Shown: positions 12,001 through 21,580, numbered from the stretch's first letter. The stretch: DNA of 64,000 bases from Phymorhynchus buccinoides (GCA_017654935.2 CM065691.1:29205214-29269213), one strand, 5' to 3'. Numbers and translations: made by a program. The notes: generated from the letters alone by a model not told the origin.

Positions 12001-15000
12001 GGACCCCACTTTGACTCTTAAAGCACGGTTATTTATGAAGTTTTGTATAAAATTAAACATATTCCCGTGAATACCGAGACTGCTGACTTTATCTAGAAGC
12101 CTCCCATGCCAAACGGAGTCGTACGCCCCTTTGATGTCAAAGAAGGTGGCGAGGACTTTCCTGCGTCTCGCAAAGGCCTTTTTGACATAGGAGGTTAATC
12201 TTATAACTTGTTCCATGCAGCATCTATGTTTTCGAAAACCTGCCTGGAATTTGGGAAGAACGTTATTTTTTTCTAAATAGAAATCAAGTCTGCATTTTAC
12301 GATACGCTCGTAAATTTTACCCAGATGTGGGGTGAGGGAAATGGGGCGGTAGCTTGCGGGGTCCCTAGCCGGTTTTCCAGGCTTAGGGATCCCAACTACC
12401 TGTGCCTCCTTCCATGCATTTGGGATTTCGCCCTCAGCCCAACATCCGGAATAGAAATGGTGCAAGACTTTAAGAAAAGATGGGGGCAATTTCTTTATAA
12501 TTGTATAGGAGATAGGATCATCTCCTGTTGCTTTATTTGTCTTCCTAATCATATTTATGGCGGCAGCAAGCTCGGTAATCTTTAGGGGAGCATTGATGGT
12601 ATGTGAATTGTCATTGGACTTTTCAAAACAATAATTTACTTTACGTTTGTCCCGTTGAAAAACAGGCAAATGTTTTGTTTGGCTCGCCTGGGCAAATCGA
12701 CTGGCCAGGACATCAGCGGTATCTGAGTCAGTAGTTGTCAACTTGTCACCGTCTAGGACACGCGTGTTAATATTATAGCCTTTATTCTGGATCCTCTTTA
12801 AGCGTTTCCACGCCTTGCCTAGATCCTTAAAGTCAATAATGTCTTCCTTGTTAAAATAGTTTTGTTTAGCTTCGTTTATCAAATCGTCACATTCTTTTTC
12901 TGCTTTTAATTTTTCGTCAAAGTTTGGTCTAGTGGGATGTAGGTCAAAAAAATTATATTTACGTTTTTTGTTTTTAATTGCTTTTTTGATTTCCTCGTTC
13001 CACCAAGGCTTACTATTGGGTTTTGAGGGTGGTATTGTTGTAGGGATAGCTAAATTTGCAGCTATTAGGATCCTTTTTCTGATGTTATCATAGTAAACTT
13101 CTCTGTTTAGATCATTGAGGTCTTCAATTGTGTGTTTGGAAAGCAAGGATTGGAATAAAGGCCAATTAGCTTTTTCGAAATTAAATTTAGGTTCAGGTGG
13201 TAGATTGGTGTTGTTTGTTGCTAAGTTCAGTTGTATGGAAATAGGTTTGTGGTCAGAGTGAAGAGGGTCCGAATAGGTATACCACTCATGATTTATCAAT
13301 AAATTGGGACTGGCTAAAGAGAGATCGATAGCTTTTGGATAAAAGTGAGTAGAGGCATCTGGATAATATGTGGAAGAGCCATCATTTAGTAGAATTAGTT
13401 GTGAGTCGTTAATTTCGTTGTAAAGGGAAGTGTCAGAATATGTTTTTGTGCAGAAAGGTTCCCAGCTGATGTGGTGAGCATTAAAATCACCAACAATCAG
13501 CCAGGATTTATCTGTAGACAGATTTGAAAGCCAGTTAGAAATAGGCACTTTTGAATATCCTTTGGGATAATAGATGTTTAAAATGTTGATGAATTCATTA
13601 TTAACTTTAGTTTGAATCATTGTGGAGTAACGCAGACCTATCAGGTTCTCCTCTGGAGTTGGAACTTCAATGTAGTTTAGAGATTTGTGAATATAGGTGG
13701 CTGTAGAAATCTTATCTACTTTGTTACTAACAGTTGGTGGGTAATAGTATCCAGTAATGTTGGGAAGTTTTCCATAAGTTAAACGAATGGATTGCAGACA
13801 GAGTATTTGATAAGAAATTTGTGAATTGGCTAGAAATTGTATTAAATAATCTTGTGTTGTATTTAGGGCACGACAGTTCCACTGCAGTACATTAAGTCCT
13901 TCGTGTGGGATTGTGAAAAAAAGAGGATTTTAAGACTAGTCAGATATAAAAATTAAGGTGGAACTTTGGGTTTTGCTTTCTGCGAACCCAATCTAAGTCT
14001 TGTTGTCTGTGGTGCTGGAGAGGCACCACAGGCAATCTCTGCCAGTTGCATCATATTTAAAGCATTTCTTGGTTCTATGGGAAGGTCGTCAGTATCTGCG
14101 ATTAAGGAGGATAAATCCTCAATTAGGTTCTTTGGCTGATTCGAAGTTCTGGCTTGTGCCAGACTTCGTAAAATACGGGTTATGAAGGATTCTTTAATGG
14201 ATTTGTTTTCCTCTTTAGGAATATTCAGATTTACTAGTTGAGAAGTTGCTGTATGAGTTTGTTTAGTCAGTGTGTTGTCAATGTGCTTAGTTATGGTCGT
14301 CATTATTGTTTCAGTCATTTTTGTCAGTTGTTTGGATATCATTTCTTCCACTTTTTCTTCGGTCATTTGTTCTGTGTTTCTGTATGATCTTTTTCTTTTT
14401 TTCTTTTTTTTACGTTTCTGGGCTGTGGGTGAAGAGGTGATCACCTCCGCCTCCCCCATGACCTCCACATGTGAATGGTCTAGGGGAGCCGGAGTAGGCT
14501 GATCTTTCGGCTTTGTTATAGGTTTACTATTTCTGACCCTACTGGCGTATGAGTCAGCCGACCCCCCAAGTGGGATCGGCTGAACTCTCCAGCTAGGGTC
14601 ACACGATCGAGGGCAAAAGGCTTACAGCCTATAGCCTCTGTGAATCTGAAAACAAAACCTTTCCATAAAGATTCACAGAACAACCCCACAAGCATGCAGT
14701 ACCATTTCTTTGCAACATTTAAGAGCATGATAATACTTTCCTGAAAGGACACACATCTCTTGCACAGACTTTTCCGTTTGTGATAATAGGGCATACACAA
14801 TTTTAACTGGTATTATAATTGTGACACTTGCTCTTTTCTCACTCTTCTGGGCCTGTATTCACGTTGAGATAGCATGAGACTTAGCATGATGCTAACTTAG
14901 AAGCTCTTCCAATGTTCTATAGGATTTAATAGGACTTTTGGAAGAGCTTCTAAGATAGCATGATGCTAAGTCTCATGCTATCTCAACGTGAATACAGGCC

Positions 15001-16057
15001 CAGGGACGGTATTCACGTTGAGATAGCATGAGACTTAGCATGATGCTAACTTAGAAGCTCTTCCAATGTCCTATAGGATTTAATAGGACTTTTGGAAGAG
15101 CTTCTAAGTTAGCATCATGCTAAGTCTGATGCTATCTCGACATGAATACCGTCCCTGGTCACTTGGGGTGTGTGCCATGCGATCAGTCATGTCTGATCTT
15201 GACTTCTATGAAGCAGAGGAGGCTTCTACTACCATATTTCAAAGGGATGGGTGGAATTTGTTTAAAGTCACTGTCTTAGGGGCTGTGCACATTAGACGCG
15301 AAAACCTCATGCGCTTATTAATCTGCAAATCAGTAAAAGAAAGTAAGAAATAAGCGGATGGGGTAAGCGCAGGGGGGAAACTAAGCAATCAATTTGGTTC
15401 ATTTCCCGATCCTCATTATAATACAGTAGAACCTCCCTTATTAGAGTCCCTCCTTCCCACATAAGACCTACTTCTCTGAGACATTGCCCTTCTTTGTAAG
15501 TATCAAAATTACCTCCCTTATAAGACCCCTCCCCATAAGTTAAGTTATAAAACCTCATTTTGGACGATTTGTGAAGGTCTTATAAGGGAGGTTCCACTGT
15601 AGTTATATCAATGTTACGCACTCTATACATCTGTGTCGTTACAAATTCGAGTCTTTCCTGGAGTTGCACTGCCTCCGGGCATTACCTCCAGGATCGTTCC
15701 CACCATTTTATATCTACTATTTAAATGTCCCATATGTGTCTGTTTCAGAGTGGACGACGTTAAACGGATTTTCATAGTTATATCAATCTGCCACTATAAC
15801 TTTTCGTGAGTGCTGTGTTATGACTATCTATGTGCATTATTAGTCATTGCGACAGAATTTCAGGGAATTGTCTCTAAACTGACTTACTGACACACGGGAC
15901 ACTTTCGGCCTGACCCCGAAGCGGTCAGCATGATGATGACGGAGTAGTTGCGAGGGGCGGCCACAACATAGCGCTGGAACCTGTCTCCCTTCAAGCGGAT
16001 GATCCGCTCCTTTCTGTTGAGTTCTGACAGCCGGTGCACTCTGTCAGCTAGGGTATC
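1..16057 (-). CDS. MAGT1: MAGT1/TUSC3 (OST3/OST6 family) homolog, partial, 7 exons seen
   Basis: Oxidoreductase subunit of the STT3B-type oligosaccharyltransferase in the ER membrane; vertebrate MAGT1/TUSC3 are also linked to magnesium transport. Exons read on the minus strand: 16057-15888, 8161-8044, 5608-5526, 4349-4292, 3239-3099, 1893-1804 and 42-1. All have AG/GT borders and compatible phases. The thioredoxin-like domain shows a CPVC redox motif and EEYQIVANSW; later come NMAPVFVHYPPKGKPK, GFAAEQTARFVAERT, IRIVRPPNYTS with the first membrane segment, and the family signature AMTSGQMWNHI. The visible part ends at FQAQFVLE on the left edge. Not found: the first exon with the signal peptide (expected between 16057 and about 24500) and the last membrane segments (off the window). 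A 4-kb non-LTR element sits in the intron between the first two visible exons. Invertebrates usually have one gene for the vertebrate MAGT1/TUSC3 pair, so the symbol names the family. Confidence 0.9.
464..673. mobile_element. Foldback MITE, CGCCAGAGGG termini, copy 1
   Basis: Terminal inverted repeats TTTTTCACGCCAGAGGG and CCCTCTGGTGTGAGAAAA flank a body containing a short GA tract and an opposing CT tract that can pair. A near-identical copy lies at 6197-6404. No coding capacity. It lies in the intron after the 1804-1893 exon. Confidence 0.7.
674..800. repeat. Interspersed repeat shared with 40395-40550
   Basis: The stretch running from AAATGGCTGCCTTTCGC to TTAATAACCCTAGTTGCAG recurs in the first intron of KLHL8. 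Between 800 and 1307 I see only unremarkable AT-rich intron. Confidence 0.55.
1308..1773. mobile_element. piggyBac-type MITE (TTAA ends), interrupted
   Basis: Begins TTAACCCTTTCACCGCCA and ends with the inverted form of the same ends, CTGTGAAAGGGTTAA. TTAA target duplication and a CCC start are typical of piggyBac-derived MITEs. Two uninterrupted copies lie at 38943-39189 and 62233-62470. This copy carries the mariner-type MITE at 1477-1690 inserted at an internal TA. Confidence 0.8.
1477..1690. mobile_element. Long-palindrome Tc1/mariner-type MITE, copy 1
   Basis: About 214 bp that folds almost end to end: GGGGAAGACGGGGTAAAAAG at the left and its complement at the right. Flanked by TA on both sides. 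The uninterrupted host repeat at 38943 reads CCCCAATACTGCAG across the site, so the TA duplication is directly demonstrated. Confidence 0.85.
1804..1893 (-). CDS. MAGT1: MAGT1 exon with AMTSGQMWNHI signature
   Basis: Ninety bases, phase 0 to phase 0, acceptor TTGGCAG, donor CAG/GTGAGA. Reads MLIVAMTSGQMWNHILKPP, the most conserved block of the OST3/OST6 family, then FHKDQRTGEQ. Confidence 0.92.
1905..2300. repeat. Interspersed repeat shared with 50740-51005
   Basis: From GAAAAGAAAAGACTAAC through AGTAGTCCATCTT the sequence is nearly the same as at 50750-51000. Here the repeat is split by the half MITE at 1936-2040, while the other copy is uninterrupted. It starts within the intron just upstream of the 1804-1893 exon. 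Confidence 0.75.
1936..2040. mobile_element. Half copy of the mariner-type palindromic MITE
   Basis: Only one arm of the palindrome remains, from CGTCTCATGGGG to CCGTCTTCCCC. The unoccupied site at about 50758 reads GACTAACATCTGG; here the TA is present on both sides of the arm. The left arm was apparently lost after insertion. Confidence 0.75.
2672..2714. repeat. Short (GA)n tract
   Basis: Imperfect GA dinucleotide tract with two GAGC interruptions. Confidence 0.9.
2762..3058 (+). repeat. Interspersed repeat R1 (SINE-like), copy
   Basis: Runs from GATCGCTCAAACAG, through AATGGACCGGTAAGGC, to CCCCACGG, next to a family end rich in G or C. At least six full or partial copies occur in the window (5105, 23625, 50155, 57303; reversed at 43630 and 59098). 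No pol III boxes recognised. Its end lies only about 40 bp from the donor of the next MAGT1 exon. Confidence 0.8.
3099..3239 (-). CDS. MAGT1: MAGT1 exon, first membrane segment
   Basis: Phase 0 exon after TTGATTGCCCAG. Reads IRIVRPPNYTSTLALG, a hydrophobic stretch LLVIVVGAVVYV, then LQFLFDPTGWAVSVL. The donor is placed at CTG/GTGGGT because homology to the family (TGWAFAAL, then AMTSGQ) resumes exactly at the next exon. Without that splice the frame runs on into the R1 repeat. Confidence 0.88.
3308..3521. mobile_element. Long-palindrome mariner-type MITE, copy 2
   Basis: Same family as 1477-1690, with TA on both sides (GTCGTA and CCCCTACAC). The small differences between the arms occur in the opposite order, so this copy is inserted in the other orientation. 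Confidence 0.85.
3523..4291. other. MAGT1 intron, low-complexity
   Basis: Contains a CA/CACG-rich patch at 3775-3840 and AT-rich sequence. No exon or recognisable element seen. Confidence 0.5.
4292..4349 (-). CDS. MAGT1: MAGT1 exon, GFAAEQ block
   Basis: Fifty-eight bases, acceptor TTTTTTTCAG, donor CTG/GTAAAT, phase 2 to 0. Reads FGFAAEQTARFVAERTQIL, matching the end of the thioredoxin-like domain (GFAAEQLAKWIADRT in vertebrates). Confidence 0.88.
5105..5420 (+). repeat. Interspersed repeat R1, copy
   Basis: Full-length copy starting CTTCTTCTTCGATCGCTCAG and ending in CCGGTATCCCCACGGGGG. The intron between 4350 and 5104 shows nothing else recognisable. Confidence 0.8.
5526..5608 (-). CDS. 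MAGT1: MAGT1 exon, APVFVHYPPKGKPK block
   Basis: Eighty-three bases, acceptor GTTTTGCAG, donor CG/GTATGA, phase 0 to 2. Reads LRLNMAPVFVHYPPKGKPKK, matching the NSAPTFMHFPPKGRPKR strand and loop of TUSC3. Confidence 0.92.
6197..6404. mobile_element. Foldback MITE, CGCCAGAGGG termini, copy 2
   Basis: Second copy of the element at 464-673. Its ends are intact (TTTTTCACGCCAGAGGG and CCCTCTGGCGTGAAAAA). Confidence 0.75.
6776..6988. mobile_element. Long-palindrome mariner-type MITE, copy 3
   Basis: Flanked by TA (CATTA and CCCCTATAAAG). The arms are nearly perfect complements, which gives a stem of about 100 bp. Confidence 0.85.
7445..8040 (-). repeat. Degenerate array derived from the 3' end of the adjacent MAGT1 exon
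   Basis: The exon end and donor, read on + as ACATGCTGGTAGACATCAGG, recur downstream in the intron. The clearest copy is ACATGCTGACAGACATCAGG at about 7735. Weaker ones lie near 7445, 7800, 7860, 7940 and 7995. Each is followed by an A-rich stretch and a CTGCACACA-like segment. The R3 element (7518-7728) interrupts the array. Confidence 0.6.
7518..7728 (+). repeat. Interspersed repeat R3, copy
   Basis: From TCGTCCCGCAAAACAAGG to the GGAGTCCCTGGGAGCC region. Other copies: 29417-29640 (reversed) and 44226-44452. Internally rich in GGGTCCC/GGGACCC half-palindromes. Confidence 0.75.
8044..8161 (-). CDS. MAGT1: MAGT1 exon, thioredoxin-like core
   Basis: 118 bases, acceptor TTTTACAG, donor CAT/GTGAGT, phase 2 to 0. 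Reads EASEEYQIVANSW, then MFFTLADVDEAPDVYQH, matching QANEEYQILANSW and the MVDYDEGTDVFQ strand. It follows the CPVC motif exon directly. Confidence 0.92.
8500..9590. other. AT-rich island of unknown origin
   Basis: About 1.1 kb markedly richer in A and T than its surroundings, with many TTTAAA and AATTTT runs and no open frame on either strand. It begins next to the exon at 8161 and ends where the G-rich sequence beyond the retroelement starts. It could be the far 3' part of the retroelement at 10117-14468 or an independent insertion. I looked for mitochondrial rRNA motifs and found none convincing. Confidence 0.5.
10117..13930 (-). CDS. Non-LTR ORF2: APE endonuclease, reverse transcriptase, RNase H
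   Basis: Open without interruption from a TAA at about 13931 to the stop at 10117, roughly 1270 codons. The first ATG is at 13620, inside the endonuclease, so translation probably does not start there. Endonuclease motifs: LNVLQWNCRAL, GDFNAHH and SDHKPI. The position normally holding the catalytic Glu (LQE) reads LQS. RT: YADDIAIW near residue 583 counted from the ATG, preceded by GVPQGSIIAPTLFN. RNase H: IYTDGSK, SAELWAI, LTDSLSS and WIPSHLGLTGNDLAD. C-terminal motif CKCGKMFSLKHMFDPC. The frame is intact over 3.8 kb, which suggests recent activity even though one endonuclease residue looks lost. Confidence 0.92.
13953..14468 (-). CDS. Non-LTR ORF1, lysine-rich, no zinc knuckles
   Basis: A 171-residue frame ending 22 bases before the ORF2 frame opens. 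It has a KKKKKRKR patch near residue 20, a long helical-looking stretch (EEKVEEMISKQLTKMTETIM) and a basic C-terminus. ORF1 proteins of this group often carry CCHC fingers; none is visible, so it is either a different ORF1 type or an N-terminally reduced form. Another frame at 14800-14516 could hold further N-terminal sequence but is not convincing. Confidence 0.7.
   Translation of the reverse strand: MEVMGEAEVITSSPTAQKRKKKKKRKRSYRNTEQMTEEKVEEMISKQLTKMTETIMTTITKHIDNTLTKQTHTATSQLVNLNIPKEENKSIKESFITRILRSLAQARTSNQPKNLIEDLSSLIADTDDLPIEPRNALNMMQLAEIACGASPAPQTTRLRLGSQKAKPKVPP
14847..15003. mobile_element. Foldback element, unit 1 of a tandem pair
   Basis: Near-perfect palindrome: starts CTGGGCCTGTATTCACGTTG and ends with its complement. 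Arms of about 70 bp surround a short loop with ATTTAATAGG. The outermost bases CTGGGCCTG differ from those of the second unit. Confidence 0.85.
15001..15157. mobile_element. Foldback element, unit 2 of a tandem pair
   Basis: Same internal arms as unit 1, but the termini are CAGGGACGGTATTC and GAATACCGTCCCTG. It abuts unit 1, sharing its CAG. Confidence 0.85.
15424..15599. mobile_element. pogo/Tigger-type MITE, compact copy
   Basis: Ends CAGTAGAACCTCCCTTAT and ATAAGGGAGGTTCCACTG, flanked by TA. Contains a single internal unit of the sequence that is amplified at 57807-59021. Confidence 0.85.
15640..15775 (-). repeat. Interspersed repeat R2, copy
   Basis: Contains CCTCCAGGATCGTTCCCACC and CCCATATGTGTCTG. 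Family members also occur at 18660, 18828, 46575, 51850, 54745, 59775 and 61690. Confidence 0.75.
15888..16057 (-). CDS. MAGT1: MAGT1 exon with CPVC redox motif
   Basis: 170 bases, acceptor TCTTCGTCTAG, donor CA/GTAAGT, phase 0 to 2. Reads TLADRVHRLSELNRKERIIR, then FQRYVVAAPRNYSVIIMLTA and RKCPVCQ. The APRNYS block and the CxxC motif are diagnostic of OST3/OST6 proteins. This is the most 5' exon found. Confidence 0.93.
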
Positions 16058-16209
16058 CTAGACGAAGACAGGCAAACACTCAGGTGTCAATACAGAAACA
16101 AACGGACCGCAAAGAACAGTAGTACTAGGTCAATTGTAGGTTTTATCATGTTATACACTGGCTCATTCAGTGATTGGTGTTACTTATCCTATGACCATTT
16201 GAAGTTATG

Positions 16210-16845
<636 letters not shown>

Positions 16846-16961
16846 ATATGTGGGTCTGGGTGGGTGGGTTGACGGGGAAGAGAGAGAAAAATATAAACTA
16901 GAAGAAGGGTAGCTAGATCTATGTTCAAGATTGAAAAAGATAATAACCCTTTTAGAGACTA

Positions 16962-17001
<40 letters not shown>

Positions 17002-17004
<3 letters not shown>

Positions 17005-18650
17005 TATGCGATTCAACAATGTCCTACGGAAACAGTTTTACTTTTAGTGGGTAGGACATCGTTTGGTTGTTGCTTTCAAGCTTTGGAATCAATAACCAAG
17101 GCACAGAGTCACGTGACAGCAGTCTTACTCTTTAGTCTTACTACTCTTAGTGTGCCGATAAAGGCCGAATGGCATCCTAGCACCGAGCTTTTTTTCAATG
17201 CAACGCCTAAAGATAGAAAGAGAAATGCTACCCGTGGATTTCGAACTAACTAACCTAATAAAAACCGAGTAATTTATTTCACAAAAGAGACTAAACTGAC
17301 CGATGTTAGGGCCTACTATTCTTATTATTCCGGCTACACCATTAGTAGGCCATAGATATGCTATCTTAGTCTAGATTTCTAGCATCTTCTTAGTTTGAGA
17401 AGTGATCATTAGAGCATTTTGCGGTTTCTTTTCATGTAAATTGTTTCTAGTCACAAAGCTATGGAACATCTCACCTCTTTCCGTAGCTTTGACTCTGCAA
17501 TCATAATTAGTAGGGTGATGCAGGCGATTACAGAGCAACGCAAGAGCATCTCGTCTGCTTCCAGTCAGTGCTTGCAAGCGCCTGTTTGAATGATGCTAGG
17601 CCTGGGACAATAACTTTATTGATCTGTCGCCGCCAAGAAAGCTAGCGGGGTAATCCAACACCAGCAAAGACAATGTCAAAATGGATCTTACGTCTCTTTA
17701 CTATTGATAGTTAAACCCAAGTTGGTTTTGTTCAGCGTTATATAAGTATATTATAGTGCCTGATTCCCCTAAATTGGCACAAAGGCTAGATCTCTTGACA
17801 CTTCCGTGATTTTGATCAAGGAATGACGTGTCTGTAACATGTTTTTTCATTGGGTTGAGTGTGGCCATTGAAAAGTAAGAGGGCTCGATAAAAGATGATG
17901 GCATGTTGTTGTTTTTAGGGGAGAACGACAGCACAGTTTGCAAAATGGATGGGTTTATGAAAATGTGTCTTCTTACCCTGTTGAAATGTTCACCGGCGCA
18001 AAATGAACTTATAGGAAATTTAGGGGGGGTTAGCCTACACATCACAACAATCAAGTTGTGTACAAACACACACACACACACAGATGCAACTACCCATAAT
18101 GAAAAACAAGTTCAAGGTCTAAAGAACCATTGTACCAAGTTTCATTACGATCAGTTCAGTGGTTTGGGCGCTATGGACTGGGATACATTCCCATGCACGG
18201 ACACACATACAGACTGGACAACGCACAACTCTCGCCCCCATCACAATGTAGCCTACTCTCGTTCTCTAAGAACTGGGAGTACAAAAAACCCTGAAAGGCT
18301 GGGGTCCAGGGGATGCCTAGGCCAGGATACAGGGGCAGCTAGGTCCCTGTTGGTGGATTCAAGGGGGCAACGCCCTCCTGAAGCTGAAGCAAATTTGAAT
18401 TTTGAAGGTATTTTAAATATGTCTCCTGCCATTCCAAGACGAAGTTTACAATTTTTATTTCAAGGCACAATAATTATTTCTACAAAATTTTAATGTAGGC
18501 CTATATTATTTTGTAAGTGTTTGAAAAATACAGTAGACCGGGTAGATACACAAAGTTTTTTTTTTTGAAAATTGAAAAAAAAGGAACTTCCTTTCCAAGT
18601 AAAAAAAAAAAAAGAAGGAAATCCTTGGGAAAAGGAAAAAGTTGCACTTA
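17002..18650. other. Region with no recognised gene
   Basis: Between the MAGT1 exon and KLHL8. Contains short repeats only, including a stretch near 18290-18380 (GGGTCCAGGGG, ACAGGGGCAG) that recurs at 19285-19350. The missing first exon of MAGT1 should lie somewhere between 16057 and 24500, but no candidate with a clear signal peptide and donor was found. Confidence 0.5.
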
Positions 18651-18659
18651 TGCTGATGA

Positions 18660-18965
18660 AAATCTGTTTAACGTCCTCCGGTCTGGAACATACACATATA
18701 TGTGACTAGACATAAAGATGGTGGGAACGATCCTGGAAGCAATGCCCGGAGGCAGGACAACACCAGGAAAGCCCTGAATTTTTAACAATACAGATGTATA
18801 TTTAAAAGTAACTCATGCTGAATGAAAATCTGCTTAACGTGCTCCGGTCTGGAACAGACACATATGGGACATTAGTAGATATAAAGATGGTGGAAACGAT
18901 CCTGGAGGCAATGCTCGGAGGCAGTGCAACACCAGGAAAGTCCCGGCTAACGGAGCCAGCGTAAC
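18660..18965 (+). repeat. Two tandem R2 repeats
   Basis: Two consecutive copies, each with TTTAACGT(C/G)CTCCGGTCT, ATAAAGATGGTGG and CAATGC(C/T)CGGAGGCAG. Confidence 0.75.
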
Positions 18966-19189
18966 TTCCCCTGTTTGTCCCCATTCGGTTAGACGGGATC
19001 ATTCACACACTCCTTGAAATTACTCTCCTTAATTATTTCCGCACAATTCCTTTTATCACACAGCTCTCACGCTCACTTTACTGTTGGACCAAACTTGCGG
19101 CTAATTAATGTCAACTAGTGATGATAATAGCCATTTGAGTTCAGAGCCTGCATTGTCAATATATCCCACAATTAGTTGACAAAATGGAG

Positions 19190-20480
19190 TGCTGTTTCAA
19201 GCGTTTCTTCTTACAACAGCCATGTGTGTGTGCATGTATGTATGTACATGGGTGCAACTCCCCAAAATGAAAAAAAAATGAAAGGCAGGGGTCCAGGGGC
19301 CCCATGGCCCCGGCAGGGTACAGGGGCAGAGCCCCGTCGGACGATTCAGGGGGGGCAAGTTAAGAGAGAGAGAGAGAACGAGATAGACAGACAGTTAAAA
19401 TGATAGACAGACAGTTTGAGTCTAAGCCTTGTAAAATTATTACATTGCATTTGTAAACTTCCAAGACAGAACAACCAAGTTCAAAACGCCCCAAATCGCT
19501 TGTGGTCATTTTTTTAAAATAATTTAAATTAAAAATACTGAAATCAGTGTAAAAATGAAAGAGTAGCACCCATGTATGTATGCATGCATGATGTATGTAT
19601 GCCTGTCTGTCATTTCCGACTATGACTGCCAGTTAGCAGAGGGGGAAGCTACTATTCCAGTGGGCTGGGCTAACATGTTTACAATGGAGTTGCCTTGCCC
19701 AGGGGGAATCCCCACTTTCTCGGCCAAAGGGATTTGAGGACAGCTGGCATTGGGGAAGGTCCCCAAAGACAAGTTTAAAGTGACATAGTCTCAAATTACA
19801 TTGGATTTACATAGTATAATTTTTAATGTTCCCTTACATCATCCTTTCACCAATGCATGCACACCCGCCCGCCTGCACGCCCGCCTGCATGCACACACAC
19901 ACACGAGCGTGTGCACCAAATACATGTCCACAAGCATGTGCACACACACCATTCTCCTGAATTCAACCCATGCCATAATCATTTTTCTATGACAACTCAT
20001 TTATTTTCACATCAGAACAATAAATTTCAAAGAAATGATTAATAAGTTAAATTCTGACAGAAAAGAGCAAAACAATCAAAAACAGACTATTGATGATTCT
20101 CAATCAAATCAAATCAATAGCATGGAGATAAAGACAGACATAGAATTCATATTGTTGAAATATATGATTTACACCATGAAGGGTATTTCAAAATGCAGCA
20201 GATTTGTACAGCCCAAAGACAAGCAAGTCATAGAATATATATGTAATATTGTAGATTTTGTCATTCAAAGTGCTGAAAATATACATATTGCACAATTTTA
20301 CAAAATATTTTGAAGTATTACATCTTTCTGACTATCATCAAAACATGTCCAGGTGTTTCAAAAATGCATTCCAATAAATGCCAAATGTATGCTACATAAT
20401 GAATAATTAAAATAAACCCGACAAAACAATAACTATTTTTATAAAAAATGAGCGATAGAATAAAGGGTTAATAGAAAAAT
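19190..20480. other. No gene recognised
   Basis: Short GA, CA and ATGTATG tracts and AT-rich sequence. Nothing codes convincingly. Confidence 0.4.
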
Positions 20481-20580
20481 CACATTTAAAGAATTAAAAA
20501 AAACCCAAAGAATCCCCAACCCTCCCACCTCCTACCCAAAATGGGTAAAGGATACAACAGTGCAAAAATAGACCTGATGT

Positions 20581-20750
20581 AGTGTTCTCGAATTACCCGG
20601 TTCTCAAGAGTAATCTCATAACGTACCATCAACTTTATTTGACGGTTTCGGGTTCGAGTTAGGGTTAGGGATAGGTTTAGGGTCAATTTAGTGTCGAATA
20701 CACAAAAGATAAAATTTGATGGTACGTCATGATCGATTTCGCGAGAACAC
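20581..20750. mobile_element. Foldback MITE with TTAGGG-like loop, copy A
   Basis: Ends GTGTTCTCG and CGAGAACAC; inner arms CGTACCATCAA and TTTGATGGTACG. The loop contains GAGTTAGGGTTAGGGATAGG. Confidence 0.7.
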
Positions 20751-21028
20751 ATCCATTTTGAGAACGCCACACCGGTGTTAGAAGTGCAGAGATCAGGGAT
20801 CATCACATGTGAACCCTATATGAGAAAAACATTTATTTCTGCAATTCCCAAGTGTGCTGAATAGCGTACAATATAATCTAATCAGAACAACCACATACAA
20901 ACAAAGAATAAACTAGAGCGCTAAGATGCTAGATCACTAGCCGCGCGGCAGTATTTTCTGCTGCAGTGCTTCGTCTCGCAGCTGGTAACGAACCTTTAAG
21001 ATATCACAATGTGAATACAGGCTCAAAT

Positions 21029-21580
21029 GCTCAGCAGTTTTTTCGGCTCCTGTGACCTTGACCTTTGACCTATAACCTTCATTTTTGAACATGGCCTAGA
21101 TATCCAAAGTACCTATTAGCATGCAAAATTTCAGCGTCCTATATCCCACTGTTCAAATGTTATCGTGCCAGGTGCTCGGCAGCATTTTCGGCTCCAGTGA
21201 CCTTGACCTTTGACCTTCATTTTCAAACCTGCCCTAGATATTCATATTACCTATCCGCATGCAAAATTTGAGCACGCTAGGTCCCTCCGTTCAAACGTTA
21301 TCGTGCCATGTGCTCGCCAGCATTTTCGTATCCAGTTACCGTGACCTTTGACCTATGACCTTCATTTTCGCACATGGCCTAGATATCTTTAGTACCTATC
21401 CACATGCAAATTTTGAGCTTCCTAGGTCGCTCCGTTCAAAATGTTAGGTGCTCGGCAGCATTTTTGTCTCATGACCTTGACCTTTGACCTTCATTTTCAA
21501 ACCAGGCCTAAATATTATTAGTACCTATCCGCATGCAAAATTTGAGCGTCCTAGGTCCCTCCGTTTAAATGTTATTGTGT
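21029..21580 (+). repeat. Four tandem ~140-bp repeats with TGACCT half-sites
   Basis: Each unit runs GGCAGCATTTTCGGCTCC, TGACCTTGACCTTTGACCT, CTAGATAT, GCATGCAAAATTTGAGC, then GTTCAAA(T/C)GTTAT. Units start near 21029, 21168, 21312 and 21450. The TGACCT clusters are at 21053-21071, 21198-21216 and about 21472-21490; the third unit has one half-site altered. Confidence 0.85.

Larger units (their letters stand above)
9600..14620 (-). mobile_element. I-group (Nimb-like) non-LTR retrotransposon, nearly complete
   Basis: Two reading frames on the minus strand: a lysine-rich ORF1 (14468-13953), then endonuclease, reverse transcriptase and RNase H (about 13930-10117). RNase H plus a Cys/His motif after it points to the I superfamily rather than CR1 or Jockey; Nimb is the best guess from memory. 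Downstream is a 3' region with an A10 run and a GC-rich segment. Outer ends are uncertain: I could not see a target-site duplication, and the 3' end may reach into the AT-rich island. It lies antisense to nothing and in the same strand as the MAGT1 host gene. Confidence 0.8.

Noticed and set aside
17903..18493. 196-codon plus-strand frame
   Set aside because: Covers a CA tract and dispersed repeat text also seen at 19285-19350. No domain or splice evidence.
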